From assembly GCF_024172085.1 (NCBI RefSeq), contig NZ_JAMZDZ010000001.1, forward strand, positions 2,666,001 to 2,730,000: a stretch of DNA of 64,000 bases, given 5' to 3'. The DNA is from Hamadaea flava (GTDB taxonomy: Bacteria > Actinomycetota > Actinomycetes > Mycobacteriales > Micromonosporaceae). The notes under the pieces are model-generated. The model searched no databases, was not told the DNA's origin, and saw only the letters and a list, made by a program, of their open reading frames with translations. Each line of letters begins with the position of its first letter. Positions within the stretch are counted from its first letter, which is position 1. The position numbers were made by a program, and so were the translations under genes. Positions 41,126 to 51,295 of the stretch are shown piece after piece.

Positions 41126-41935
41126 ATGAGAATCCTGATCGCCGGATCCACCGGCACCGTCGGCCGCCAGATCGTCGCCCAGCTCGTCGCCCAGGGGCAC
41201 TCGGTCCGGGCGCTGACCCGCAACCCGGAGGCCGCCCTGCCCGGCGCGGAGATGGTCGTGGGCAACCTGACCGACCCCAGCACCCTTGTCGAGGCGCTCG
41301 ACGGCGTCGACGCCATGCACCTGATCAGCTTCGACGGCGGCGGTTACCAGCCGCTGGCGACCGGGCCGGAGATCGTCGAGCTGGCGAGCCGGGCCGGCGT
41401 CAAGCGGGTGACCGTGCTCGGCGGCAAGGACGAGTCCGGTGTGGAGAAGGCGCTGCGCGACAGTGACCTTGCCTGGACGATCGTGCAGCCCGTGGAGTTC
41501 ATGGGCAACGCGCTGGCCTGGATTCCCGCCGTCCACGCGGGTGAGGTCAAGGAGCCGTTCATCGACCGGCGCAGCGCGATGGTGCACGAGGCGGACATCG
41601 CGGCCATCGCCGTCGTGGGACTGACCGAGGACGGCCACGGCGGGCAGACCTACACGGTGACCGGTCCGCAGGTGCTGACCGTGCCGGAGAAGGTCGAGAT
41701 CCTGAGCCGGGCGCTCGGCAAGGAGATCGGGCTCGTCGAGCTGACCGAGGCCCAGGCGCGGGAGAAGTGGGCCGGCGAAGGACTGGCCGCCGACATCATC
41801 GACTTCCTGATCTGGGCGTACGGGAACACTCCGGAGATCGGCTACACCGTCGTGTCGACGGTGGAGGATCTGACCGGCAAGCCCGCTCGCACCTTCGCAC
41901 AATGGTGCGCGGAGAACGCTCCGGCCTTCGCCTGA
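41126..41935 (+). CDS. NmrA/SDR-like NAD(P)-binding protein
   Basis: A 269-residue atypical short-chain dehydrogenase fold: MRILIAGSTGTVGRQIVAQL carries the GxxGxxG dinucleotide loop, followed by ALTRNPE and VVGNLTDPSTLVEAL, typical of the NmrA/quinone-reductase-like (QOR2, AzoB) group. The Tyr-x3-Lys pair of classical SDRs is absent, so it may be a redox sensor or quinone reductase. A palindrome over its promoter suggests a repressor encoded elsewhere, since the adjacent AraC gene is broken. Confidence 0.8.
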   Translation: MRILIAGSTGTVGRQIVAQLVAQGHSVRALTRNPEAALPGAEMVVGNLTDPSTLVEALDGVDAMHLISFDGGGYQPLATGPEIVELASRAGVKRVTVLGGKDESGVEKALRDSDLAWTIVQPVEFMGNALAWIPAVHAGEVKEPFIDRRSAMVHEADIAAIAVVGLTEDGHGGQTYTVTGPQVLTVPEKVEILSRALGKEIGLVELTEAQAREKWAGEGLAADIIDFLIWAYGNTPEIGYTVVSTVEDLTGKPARTFAQWCAENAPAFA

Positions 41936-41946
41936 TCACTGTCGAG

Positions 41947-41982
41947 GAAGCCGGGACGCGGCGGTCGCCGTGTCCCGGCTTC
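41947..41982. terminator. bidirectional hairpin terminator
   Basis: Perfect 11-bp stem GAAGCCGGGAC (41947-41957) with its complement (41972-41982), plus inner GCGGC/GCCG pairing. Lies between convergent stops at 41935 and 42010. Confidence 0.7.
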
Positions 41983-42009
41983 GTGCGCTGCGCTGTGCGT
42001 ATCAGCTGA

Positions 42010-43599
42010 TCATGCTGGATTGTCGCCGTGCGTGAGGGTCTCCCACGCGACGAACAGGTTGTTGGTCCCGGCCGGGCGTTGCGCGAGGGTGAGCGCCTCG
42101 GTGTTGGTCATGCCGTAGCCGAGGCGGTTGTGCATGGCGTTGTAGCCGACCTCGGTGATCGGCCCGAGGCCGAGGGTGAGCGAGCCGCCGCACAGCCAGG
42201 ACGGCACAGCGGCGCCGCGCTGGTAGGTCGACTGGAAGCCCAGCGCCTGCCGCAGCCGCTCCCCCACCTGTGGGTAGAGGTCCTGGCCCTGGATGCGCGA
42301 GGTCTCCGCGACGTGCGAGATGGCCGAGATGCCGTAGCCGGTGTGGGTGAAGTCGCGGCAGGTCTCCTGGGTCAGCCCGGTGACGAAGGTCGACTGGCCC
42401 TGCCAGTACCCGATGATCTCGCTGCTGGTGTCGAGGCCGCTGCCGGGGACGGTGTAGGGCAGCGAGCCGTCGCTCGTGAGATAGACGTACGCATGCACGC
42501 GGTTGAGGTAGCGCGTGACCGCGGAGTTGTAGCTCGCCCGGTCGTCGAGGAAGACCGAGACGCCGATCGCGGCCTCCATCATGGACAGCTCCCAGTTGCC
42601 GTTGCTGTTGGAGCCGTTGCGCACCTTGGGCAGGTACACGTTGCGCAGCATGGTGGCGAACCGGCCGGAGTTGGGCCACGACGAGTAGGTGTACTTGATG
42701 ATCTCGGCCGCCCGGGGCCACACCGAACCGGCCCAGCCGGTCTGCAGCGGGGCGTTGGAGTTCGTGTGATCGGTGATCACCGCCGACCAGGCGTCCATGA
42801 GCTGGATCGCCTTCTGCGCGTATGCGGTGTTGCCGGAGATGTACCAGGCCAGCGCGTCCGTGTACGCCGCGATCGCGTCCTCGCGTTCGTCGGTGCACCC
42901 GTAGTTCGGGTTCGAGTAGGGGCCGCATTCGACGACCGATCTCGGCGCGGGCGTACGCGACAACGACGCGTACCGGCTCGCGAGCATCGCGTTGTACGCG
43001 CTGGTCCACGGCTGCGCCCCGGCCTGCACCCTGCCCTTGACGAAGTCGAGCTGCGCCCGGCTCACGAGTACGCCCGGGTGGACGAAGCCGGCCGACGCGC
43101 CGGGGAGCGTCCACTGCTGGTTGGCGTTGCCGCTGCACGACCAGATCTGCAAAGCCGTCCCGTCGGCCGAACTCTGCCCGGTCGCGTCGAGACACGTGCC
43201 CGACCCGGCGTTCACCAGCGCGGTGCCGGTCTGGTTCCACTTCTGGGCGTTGGTGCCGTCGCAGTCGTAGATCTGGGCCTTGGTGCCGTTCGCCGTCCCG
43301 GCCGCCGCGACGGTGAGGCATTTGCCGAGAGCCTTGATCGTGCCGTCCGCACCGACCACCCATTGCTGGGCGCTGGTGCCATTGCAGGTGTAGAGCTGGA
43401 CCTGGGTTCCGTTGGCGGAGTTGGCCGCCGCGACGTCGACGCACTTGCCGCCGATCCCGGTGATCGGCCCGGTGCCGGTGACCGCGGCGGCGGCCGTCGG
43501 GGACAACTGGCTGCCGGTGACGGTCAGCGCTGCCGTTACGGCGAGCGCGGCGAGCAGCCGAACGAGGCGGATTCGCCGCGGGTGGGCGCGGGTGGGCAT
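42010..43599 (-). CDS. secreted lectin/alginate-lyase-family protein
   Basis: A 529-residue exported protein: signal peptide (to about 40), one ricin-B beta-trefoil (about 45-168; repeats of QLYTCNGTSAQQW, QIYDCDGTNAQKW, QIWSCSGNANQQW), then an alpha-toroid alginate-lyase-family domain (about 175-520) with SRAQLDFVKGRVQAGAQPW and NGNWELSMMEAAIGVSVFLD. It probably eliminates a uronic-acid polysaccharide; the polymer is unknown. ATG 43599 follows GGGAG. A promoter and palindrome lie upstream. Confidence 0.82.
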   Translation of the reverse strand: MPTRAHPRRIRLVRLLAALAVTAALTVTGSQLSPTAAAAVTGTGPITGIGGKCVDVAAANSANGTQVQLYTCNGTSAQQWVVGADGTIKALGKCLTVAAAGTANGTKAQIYDCDGTNAQKWNQTGTALVNAGSGTCLDATGQSSADGTALQIWSCSGNANQQWTLPGASAGFVHPGVLVSRAQLDFVKGRVQAGAQPWTSAYNAMLASRYASLSRTPAPRSVVECGPYSNPNYGCTDEREDAIAAYTDALAWYISGNTAYAQKAIQLMDAWSAVITDHTNSNAPLQTGWAGSVWPRAAEIIKYTYSSWPNSGRFATMLRNVYLPKVRNGSNSNGNWELSMMEAAIGVSVFLDDRASYNSAVTRYLNRVHAYVYLTSDGSLPYTVPGSGLDTSSEIIGYWQGQSTFVTGLTQETCRDFTHTGYGISAISHVAETSRIQGQDLYPQVGERLRQALGFQSTYQRGAAVPSWLCGGSLTLGLGPITEVGYNAMHNRLGYGMTNTEALTLAQRPAGTNNLFVAWETLTHGDNPA

Positions 43600-43667
43600 G
43601 GCGTGCTCCCTTCACAGGAGATAGCGCCTCATCAATTAGGAAGGCGTCTGAACAGATAGGCCGACCT

Positions 43668-43696
43668 AGATTGCCACCCATCGCGCCGTTCGTCAA
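43668..43696 (-). promoter_or_regulatory. promoter of the lectin/lyase gene
   Basis: Minus-strand TTGACG (43691-43696) and CAATCT (43668-43673), 17-base spacer, about 70 bases upstream of the start. Confidence 0.5.
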
Positions 43697-43701
43697 CGCA
43701 T

Positions 43702-43725
43702 GGACACATGTCCACATATGTGGAC
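43702..43725. promoter_or_regulatory. overlapping palindromes upstream of the lectin/lyase promoter
   Basis: GTCCACATATGTGGAC (43710-43725) is a perfect 16-bp palindrome and GGACACATGTCC (43702-43713) overlaps it. They lie upstream of the -35 box, where an activator would bind. Confidence 0.6.
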
Positions 43726-43750
43726 GGGATCTTGGCGCGGCTTCCGTTTC

Positions 43751-43895
43751 ATGATCGGCGGCTGCCGACGATCGAGGCCGTAGCACGTCCATGATCGGCG
43801 GCTGCCGACAACCAATGGCAGCGGCGCCACCAAGATCGTCGGCAGCCGACAACAAGTGGGCTAATTCGCCCTTGATCGTCGGCTGCCGACGATCA
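43751..43895. repeat. four copies of a GTCGGCTGCCGAC palindromic repeat
   Basis: Units at about 43751-43773, 43791-43813, 43832-43852 and 43873-43895. The last is a perfect palindrome with 11-base arms (TGATCGTCGGC) around one T. The others share GATCGGCGGCTGCCGAC or GATCGTCGGCAGCCGAC. The same unit recurs at 61881-61992. The stretch 43600-43923 contains no gene. Confidence 0.75.
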
Positions 43896-43923
43896 CCATG
43901 CGGGCCGGGCCACGGCCGAAGCG

Positions 43924-44967
43924 TCAGGCGGGGACGACGTCCGCGACCACGCAGGCGACGTTGTCGGGAGCGCCGGCGGCGTACGCCCGGGCGATGAGGT
44001 CGTCGACGACCTCGTTCGCGCCCACGGATCGGGCGAGCGACGTCCGGATGGCGTCCCTGTCCACCACCGCGAACAACCCGTCGGTGCACAGCAGATAGCG
44101 GTCGCCCGCCCGCGCCTCGCGTACGCTCAGGTCCGGTTCGGCCGCGCCTTCGTTGGTCAGCGCACGGATGAGCTGAGCCCGTTGCGGGTGCGCCATCGCC
44201 TCGTCGTCGGTCAACCGGCCGCTGTCGACCAGCGACTGGACGTAGCTGTGGTCGTGGGTGAGCTGGAACAGCTGCCCGTCGCGCAGCAGGTAGACCCGGG
44301 TGTCGCCGATGTGCGCCAGGCCCAGCTGGGAACCGGACCAGACCAGGGCGGTCAGCGTGGTCACCGCTTGCCCCGACGGGTCGTCGGCGGCGATCTCGGT
44401 CAGCCGCGCCTGGGCCCGATCCACCGCAGCGGCCAGCGCCGGGATCAGGTCGCCGGTCGGCAGGTCGCGCAGTGCCTCGATCGCGGCGGCGCTCGCCCGG
44501 TCACCGGCCGCGCCGCGCATGCCGTCGGCGACGGCGAGCAGCCGGTCGTCGGCGTACGCCGTGTCCTCGTTGGTGTCGCGGCCGACGCCGGGCTCCGTGC
44601 GCGCGGCGTACTGGATGGTCAGTGGGGTCGGCATGGGTTCGGCCCTTCCGGAGAAGTGGTCGACGAGAAAGGTGGCGACCCGGTCGCGGGTGGCCGCCTC
44701 GGACGCGATCACGGCGCGATACCGCTCGATCTCCTTCGCGGCCGCGTCAGGGGTCGCGTCGCAGACCACGCGGATCACGTCCAGGGGCATGCCGAGCCGG
44801 CGCAGCCACGCGATCAACCGGCCGCGGCCGAGCTGTTCGGGGTGGTAGTACCGGTACCCCGTCTCCGCGTCGACCACTTCCGGCGGCAGCAGCCCGAGCT
44901 TGTCGTAGAGCCGCAGCGCCCGGGGTGACAGCCGGGCGGCGCGAGAGAACTCGCCGATCGTCAGCAC
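43924..44967 (-). CDS. MerR-type regulator fused to a PP2C phosphatase
   Basis: A 347-residue fusion. Residues 1-70 are a MerR winged helix (LTIGEFSRAARLSPRALRLY DKLGLL, then TGYRYYHPEQL), followed by a short helical linker, then a PP2C-type phosphatase domain (about 115-345) with VGRDTNEDTAYADD, LAVADGMRG, GDTRVYLLRDG and APDNVACVVADV, which keep the metal-binding acids. It may link protein dephosphorylation to transcription. GTG 44967 is preferred because MerR homology starts there; GTG 45030 falls inside an upstream dyad. Confidence 0.85.
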   Translation of the reverse strand: MLTIGEFSRAARLSPRALRLYDKLGLLPPEVVDAETGYRYYHPEQLGRGRLIAWLRRLGMPLDVIRVVCDATPDAAAKEIERYRAVIASEAATRDRVATFLVDHFSGRAEPMPTPLTIQYAARTEPGVGRDTNEDTAYADDRLLAVADGMRGAAGDRASAAAIEALRDLPTGDLIPALAAAVDRAQARLTEIAADDPSGQAVTTLTALVWSGSQLGLAHIGDTRVYLLRDGQLFQLTHDHSYVQSLVDSGRLTDDEAMAHPQRAQLIRALTNEGAAEPDLSVREARAGDRYLLCTDGLFAVVDRDAIRTSLARSVGANEVVDDLIARAYAAGAPDNVACVVADVVPA

Positions 44968-45020
44968 CCGTTCCGCCTTCCTCGTCGTGGCCGGACCGGC
45001 GGCCCGGCGAGTCCCATGGT

Positions 45021-45045
45021 GGGCCTTCACCCAAGGTGAAGGTCC
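45021..45045. promoter_or_regulatory. MerR-type dyad between the MerR-PP2C and FAD-oxidoreductase genes
   Basis: GGGCCTTCACC (45021-45031) and GGTGAAGGTCC (45035-45045) are inverted copies with 10 of 11 matches and a 3-base centre. Such dyads sit between the -35 and -10 boxes of MerR-controlled promoters. The site lies between two divergent genes, 54 bases before the fusion start and 85 before the oxidoreductase. Confidence 0.7.
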
Positions 45046-45129
45046 AGCGTAATGGGCTGACGACTGTGACGGAGACGCGCGTCACAGCCGCCGATGTCAC
45101 ATCTCGCCGCGTCTTCTCGTCGAAGAGGT

Positions 45130-46464
45130 ATGAGCAATGAGCTGGACATCCTGCGCCGCGACTTCCGCGGCGACATCATCGAGCCCGGCGGCGCGGACTA
45201 CGAGACCGCCAGCCGTTCCGTTCTGGTCGTCGGCAGCCCCGCGTACGTGCTGCGCCCCAAGTCCGTCGCCGACGTGCAGGCCGCCGTGACGTTCGCGAAC
45301 TCCGCCGTCCTCCCGCTGGCCGTGCGCGGCGGCGGGCATGCCTTCGCCGGTTTCGGCACGAACGAGGGCGGCGTCGTGATCGACCTGAGCCCGCTGGCCG
45401 ACGTCGAGGTCCTCGACGACTCCCTCGTGCGGATCGGCGGCGGCGCCACCTGGGGCCAGGTCGCGACGGCGCTCGCCCCACACCGCCTGGCGATCTCCTC
45501 CGGCGACACCCGCAGCGTCGGCGTCGGCGGGCTGACGCTGTCCGGCGGGATGGGCTGGAAGGTCCGCAAGCACGGCCTCGCCCTCGACGCCCTGGTCTCG
45601 GCCGAGGTGGTCACCGCCGACGGCCAACTGGTACGCGCCAGCGAGGCCGACAATCCGGACCTGTTCTGGGCGATCCGGGGTGGCGGCGGCAACTTCGGCA
45701 TCGTGACGGCCTTCGAGTTCCGGGCCCACCCGACGACGGACGTGTTCTTCGGCCGGATCTCCTTCCCGGCGGCGGAGGCAGCGACCGTGCTGCACGGCTG
45801 GGCGGAGTGTCTGCGTACCGCGCCGGCCGAGCTGACCTCGATCGTCGAGCTGGCCAACCCGTTCGCGGGCGGCAACGCCGCACCCGTCGAGGTCCGCGTC
45901 GCCTACGATGGCGACGACCCCGACCTGGCCGCGCGGGCGATCGACCCGATCCGGCGGCTCGGGACCGTCCTCGACGACACCGTGGTGCTCACGGCGTACC
46001 CGGACGTCCTCGTGGACGGCGTCGTCCCGCCGCCTGGCATCGCGCTGTTCACCCGCAGCGGGTTCGTCGAGCAGGCTTCCGTGCCGGAGGTGCTGCGCAT
46101 GCTGGCCGAGGTGGGCGCTTCCGAGCGACCGCCGTTCCTGGCCGTACGCAGTCTCGGCGGCGCGGTGTCCGAGGTACCGGCGGACGCGACGGCGTACGCC
46201 CACCGCTCGGCGGAACTGATGGTGCTGACCACGATCGCGGGACCGAAGCCGGTCGTGGACGGCGCGCGAGCCGGGATCGACGCGATCTGGGGACGGCTCG
46301 CGCCCCACGTCAGCGGGGCGTACGCCAACTTCCTCGCCACCGCCACCGAGGCGGACGTCGCGGCGGTCTACCCGGCGGCGACCTATGACCGGCTGGCGGC
46401 GGTGAAGCGACGGTTCGACCCGGGCAACCTGTTCAGCGCCAACCACAACGTCCGGCCCGCGTAG
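45130..46464 (+). CDS. FAD-linked oxidoreductase (berberine-bridge-enzyme-like)
   Basis: A 444-residue flavoprotein: PCMH-type FAD domain (about 35-205) with LAVRGGGHAFAGFG, whose His is the usual site of covalent FAD attachment, and VGGLTLSGGMGWKVRKHGLA; substrate domain in the middle; C-terminal BBE motif FDPGNLFSANHNV. The Cys used for a second FAD bond in bi-covalent enzymes is absent. It should oxidise an alcohol or amine with O2. The start at ATG 45130 leaves only one base after AGAGG, so initiation is uncertain. It is divergent from the MerR-PP2C gene and may be its target. Confidence 0.83.
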   Translation: MSNELDILRRDFRGDIIEPGGADYETASRSVLVVGSPAYVLRPKSVADVQAAVTFANSAVLPLAVRGGGHAFAGFGTNEGGVVIDLSPLADVEVLDDSLVRIGGGATWGQVATALAPHRLAISSGDTRSVGVGGLTLSGGMGWKVRKHGLALDALVSAEVVTADGQLVRASEADNPDLFWAIRGGGGNFGIVTAFEFRAHPTTDVFFGRISFPAAEAATVLHGWAECLRTAPAELTSIVELANPFAGGNAAPVEVRVAYDGDDPDLAARAIDPIRRLGTVLDDTVVLTAYPDVLVDGVVPPPGIALFTRSGFVEQASVPEVLRMLAEVGASERPPFLAVRSLGGAVSEVPADATAYAHRSAELMVLTTIAGPKPVVDGARAGIDAIWGRLAPHVSGAYANFLATATEADVAAVYPAATYDRLAAVKRRFDPGNLFSANHNVRPA

Positions 46465-46479
46465 TCCGGCGTCGTCGCA

Positions 46480-46514
46480 CGGTGTGGCCCCACGGTGCGT
46501 GTGGGGCCACACCG
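46480..46514 (+). terminator. hairpin terminator after the FAD-oxidoreductase gene
   Basis: Perfect 14-bp stem CGGTGTGGCCCCAC (46480-46493) with its complement (46501-46514), 7-base loop, 15 bases after the stop. Confidence 0.75.
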
Positions 46515-46518
46515 CCCA

Positions 46519-46547
46519 TTGACTTCCACAATGGACGAAGTTACGGT
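46519..46547 (+). promoter_or_regulatory. katG promoter P1
   Basis: TTGACT (46519-46524) and TACGGT (46542-46547), 17-base spacer, directly behind the terminator. Predicted leader about 120 bases. Confidence 0.65.
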
Positions 46548-46605
46548 ACGCGCCGCCGGGACGGCGCTGACCAGCGAGCGGAATGGGTGACCTGACGCCC
46601 ATTTT

Positions 46606-46635
46606 CTTGACTGATTCCAGAAAACGGGCAAGACT
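46606..46635 (+). promoter_or_regulatory. katG promoter P2 with FurA-like box
   Basis: TTGACT (46607-46612) and the weaker AAGACT (46630-46635), 17-base spacer. The stretch CTTGACTGATTCCAGAAAA (46606-46624) resembles, from memory, the AT-rich FurA/FurS operator upstream of actinobacterial furA-katG operons. No fur gene is adjacent. Confidence 0.55.
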
Positions 46636-46643
46636 GCGGGTGA

Positions 46644-48887
<2,244 letters not shown>

Positions 48888-48897
48888 TTTCCGCTGA

Positions 48898-48935
48898 GTC
48901 CAGGCCGGCCCGCGTGGGTCGGCCTGGACTTTTTT
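48898..48935 (+). terminator. intrinsic terminator of katG
   Basis: GTCCAGGCCGGCCC pairs with GGTCGGCCTGGAC, followed by six T (48930-48935). This is the only classical stem-plus-T-run terminator after a gene in the window. Confidence 0.9.
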
Positions 48936-48963
48936 GTACGCCGAAAGCAGCGCCCGGGACCGG

Positions 48964-49497
48964 TCAGAAGGTCAGCGCACTGATCAGCGAGACATAGGCC
49001 GCCACGAGGAACACCGAGCCGGTGAGCAGGCCCGTCATCGCGCTGGGGTAGACGCCCCGGCGGCGCGCCAGCGGCACCGAGACGATCGCCGCGACGCTGA
49101 CCAGAACCGCGACGAGGTGGAAGAACGCATAGTCCACCAGGATCGCCAGCGGGATGAAATGCAGGCCGACCACCAGGGCGACCCAGGCGGCCATCAGCTC
49201 CTTCTTCCCGCGGCGCGCCAGAAGGACGCAGCCGATTCCGGCCAGGACGAACTCGATCGCCACGACGATGCCGAACCTCGGGCTGGTGTCGGCGTCGAAG
49301 GCGGTGCCGTCGTTCCAGTGACGCCACACGAGGATTCCGCCGGCCACGGTGCAGGCGAGCCCCACGATCGATCCCGTGGTCAGCCAGGCACGCCACCGCT
49401 GTGGCGGCGACTCCTGCGCCCAGCCGAACCAGACGGAGGTCACGAAGCCGAAAAGTGCGGCGCTGGCCGCGATGTCACGCAGAAAGCCGGAGGTCAC
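48964..49497 (-). CDS. multi-pass membrane protein of unknown function
   Basis: A 177-residue protein with five or six hydrophobic segments (for example SAALFGFVTSVWFGW, GIVVAIEFVLAGIGCVLLA, AAWVALVVGLHFIPLAILV, LLTGSVFLVAAYVSLISAL) and short loops. No family signature was recognised. GTG 49497 has TACCGT six bases upstream and no ribosome site, so it is probably leaderless; the longer frame to 49914 runs antisense through the acetyltransferase gene. It converges on katG, whose terminator separates them. Confidence 0.7.
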   Translation of the reverse strand: MTSGFLRDIAASAALFGFVTSVWFGWAQESPPQRWRAWLTTGSIVGLACTVAGGILVWRHWNDGTAFDADTSPRFGIVVAIEFVLAGIGCVLLARRGKKELMAAWVALVVGLHFIPLAILVDYAFFHLVAVLVSVAAIVSVPLARRRGVYPSAMTGLLTGSVFLVAAYVSLISALTF

Positions 49498-49503
49498 GGC
49501 AAG

Positions 49504-49509
49504 ACGGTA
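49504..49509 (-). promoter_or_regulatory. -10 element of leaderless membrane-protein gene
   Basis: TACCGT on the minus strand, 6 bases before GTG 49497, in the 23-base gap after the acetyltransferase stop. Confidence 0.5.
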
Positions 49510-49520
49510 GCGTGCAGTCG

Positions 49521-49976
49521 CTACGGGTTTCGCAGCACATACCGCAGGAATCCGCTGTGCGGGGTGTAGTTGTCGTAGAGCATCCGGGCGCGGTAATTGG
49601 TCTCCCGGGTCTGCCAGGACAGCGACGACCAGCCGCGTACGCGCGTCTCGTTCCACAGCCAGTCGATCAGGGTGCGGCCGACGCCGCCGCCGCGCACGTC
49701 CGGGTCGACGTAGAGGTCCTGGAGGTAGCAGCCCGGCGCCAGCGCCGAGGTGCTGTCCTGGAGCAGGTAGTGGGCGATGCCGACGACGCCCTCGCCGGGC
49801 CGCTCGGCGACGATCGCGTGCACCGAGCCGGCCGGATCGAGGATACGGGACCAGGTCTGCCGGGTGATCGCCTCGACCGGTTCGCGCTCGTAGAACCGGG
49901 TGTACGCGTCCCACAGCTCGCGCCAGCGGGGCTCGTCGTCGGCGTGGGCGGGACGAATGGCGACGGCAGGCGACAT
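49521..49976 (-). CDS. GNAT family N-acetyltransferase
   Basis: A 151-residue acetyl-CoA-dependent transferase: IRPAHADDEPRWRELWDAYT at the start, the LQDLYVDPDVRGGGVGRTLI acetyl-CoA loop (RGGGVGR), and WQTRETNYRARMLYDNY for motif B. The acceptor is unknown. ATG 49976 is preferred over the starts at 49994 and 49985 because a TATCAT box ends 7 bases before it. Confidence 0.87.
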   Translation of the reverse strand: MSPAVAIRPAHADDEPRWRELWDAYTRFYEREPVEAITRQTWSRILDPAGSVHAIVAERPGEGVVGIAHYLLQDSTSALAPGCYLQDLYVDPDVRGGGVGRTLIDWLWNETRVRGWSSLSWQTRETNYRARMLYDNYTPHSGFLRYVLRNP

Positions 49977-49983
49977 GTCGATC

Positions 49984-49989
49984 ATGATA
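49984..49989 (-). promoter_or_regulatory. -10 element of leaderless GNAT gene
   Basis: TATCAT on the minus strand, 7 bases before ATG 49976, directly next to the terminator of the LPXTG gene. Confidence 0.5.
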
Positions 49990-49991
49990 GA

Positions 49992-50028
49992 CACCAGGCG
50001 CCGGACGTATGCCGTCCGGCGCCTGGTG
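49992..50028 (-). terminator. hairpin terminator of the LPXTG protein gene
   Basis: Perfect 16-bp stem CACCAGGCGCCGGACG (49992-50007) with its complement (50013-50028), 5-base loop, 18 bases beyond the stop at 50046. Confidence 0.8.
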
Positions 50029-50045
50029 GATTCAGCGGGGCTTAC

Positions 50046-51053
50046 TTACTCGATCTCGACCAGCCGGCGGCGCGTCGCGACCATCATCAGACCGCCGCCC
50101 AGCAGGAGCAGCGAACCGGCGACGATGAGGATCGAGCTGAACGAGCTACCCGTGGTGGGCAGCATCTCGATCGTGGTCGGCGACGGCGTCGGCGACGTGA
50201 CCGGGCTGGTGCTCTCCGAAGCCTTCGGAGACGGGCTGGTGCTCTCCGACACCGTGACGGACGGGCTCGGCGACTCCGACACCTCCGGCGACGGGGAGGT
50301 CGAAGCACTCGGGCTCTCCGACACCTCGGCCGAGGGGCTGGTGCTCGGCGACTCCGACACCTCCGGTGACGGAGACGTCGACGTGCTGGGGCTCTCCGAC
50401 ACCTCGGGCGACGGGCTCGTGGAGACGCTCGGGCTCTCCGACGGGCTCGGGCTCTCCGTCACACTCGCGGACGGGCTCGCGCTCGGCGACTCCGACACCT
50501 CCGGCGACGGGCTGGTCGAGCGGCTCGGCGAGGTCGACGGCGACGCGCTCGGCGACGGCTTGACCGGCGTACCGGGGCAGGTGTGGCTCAGGTTGAACGT
50601 CGCGTCCTTCGCCTCGTTGGCGAGGTCGGCGGTGGCGGCGGTGAGCTGCCAGCCCGCCGTCGTGATCACGTACGCGTGCTTGTACTGCTGCTTCTTGCCG
50701 GCGGCGTCGAGCCAGCCCTTCCAGCCCGTGCCGGTGTTCGGCGCGGCGGGGTCGGTGCTCGTGATCGGCCCGGCCGTGACGGTGCCGCCCGAGGTCGAGA
50801 AGGTCAGCGTGAGGCTGGTGAAGCCGTCACCCTGCTTGTCCGGGACGACGAAGTGCCAGCCGTCCTGCGAATCGGACAAAGTACCGAAGCCGTCGCACTG
50901 GTGGGTCTTGAACGCCTTGGCCGTGGTGGGGATCTGGCTGTCCTTCACGGACGCGGCGAACACGCCGACACCGAGGGTGACCGTCCCGACCACCGCGAGG
51001 ACGAGCGGAACGCCCACTCGGCGGATATAGGGGCTGAAACGTCCTGCTGACAC
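50046..51053 (-). CDS. LPXTG-anchored surface protein with Ser/Pro repeat stalk
   Basis: A 335-residue exported protein: N-terminal signal (PLVLAVVGTVTLGVGVFAASV), a globular domain of about 125 residues with two Cys (HQCDGFG and SHTCPG) that could pair, a ~125-residue low-complexity stalk of repeats like TSPSPEVSESPS, then a sorting signal LPTTG, hydrophobic helix and RRR tail. Sortase should link it to the cell wall, with the globular domain displayed outward. Binding partner unknown. GTG 51053 follows GGAGAG. Confidence 0.85.
   Translation of the reverse strand: MSAGRFSPYIRRVGVPLVLAVVGTVTLGVGVFAASVKDSQIPTTAKAFKTHQCDGFGTLSDSQDGWHFVVPDKQGDGFTSLTLTFSTSGGTVTAGPITSTDPAAPNTGTGWKGWLDAAGKKQQYKHAYVITTAGWQLTAATADLANEAKDATFNLSHTCPGTPVKPSPSASPSTSPSRSTSPSPEVSESPSASPSASVTESPSPSESPSVSTSPSPEVSESPSTSTSPSPEVSESPSTSPSAEVSESPSASTSPSPEVSESPSPSVTVSESTSPSPKASESTSPVTSPTPSPTTIEMLPTTGSSFSSILIVAGSLLLLGGGLMMVATRRRLVEIE
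50230..50560. repeat. coding repeats of the Ser/Pro stalk
   Basis: Imperfect repeats of about 36-57 bp built from CTCGGGCTCTCCGACACCTC and related words encode the SPSPEVSESPS stalk. Length changes by slippage or recombination are expected. Confidence 0.7.
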
Positions 51054-51295
51054 GAAGCTCTCCGAGGGTGATCGACAATGCCAGCGCACGGTAACCAGGT
51101 TGACCAGGATTCGGCATCGGCTGCCGCCACTAGATCTTGCTGACGAACGTTTTCGCAGGTCAGCCGTTAGGTGGAGAGATCTTGGCCGAATCGCGATCTT
51201 GGTACGCCCACCGGCTGACGCCTGTCACGGCCCCGTGTCGCGCCGGAGTTGCCGAACTCCGCCTCTGGGCAGACCAACCACGGTAGAAAGAGGTC

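Noticed and set aside
42028-43659. 543-codon plus-strand frame opposite the lectin/lyase gene
   Set aside because: Antisense shadow; the minus strand has signal peptide, lectin repeats and lyase motifs.
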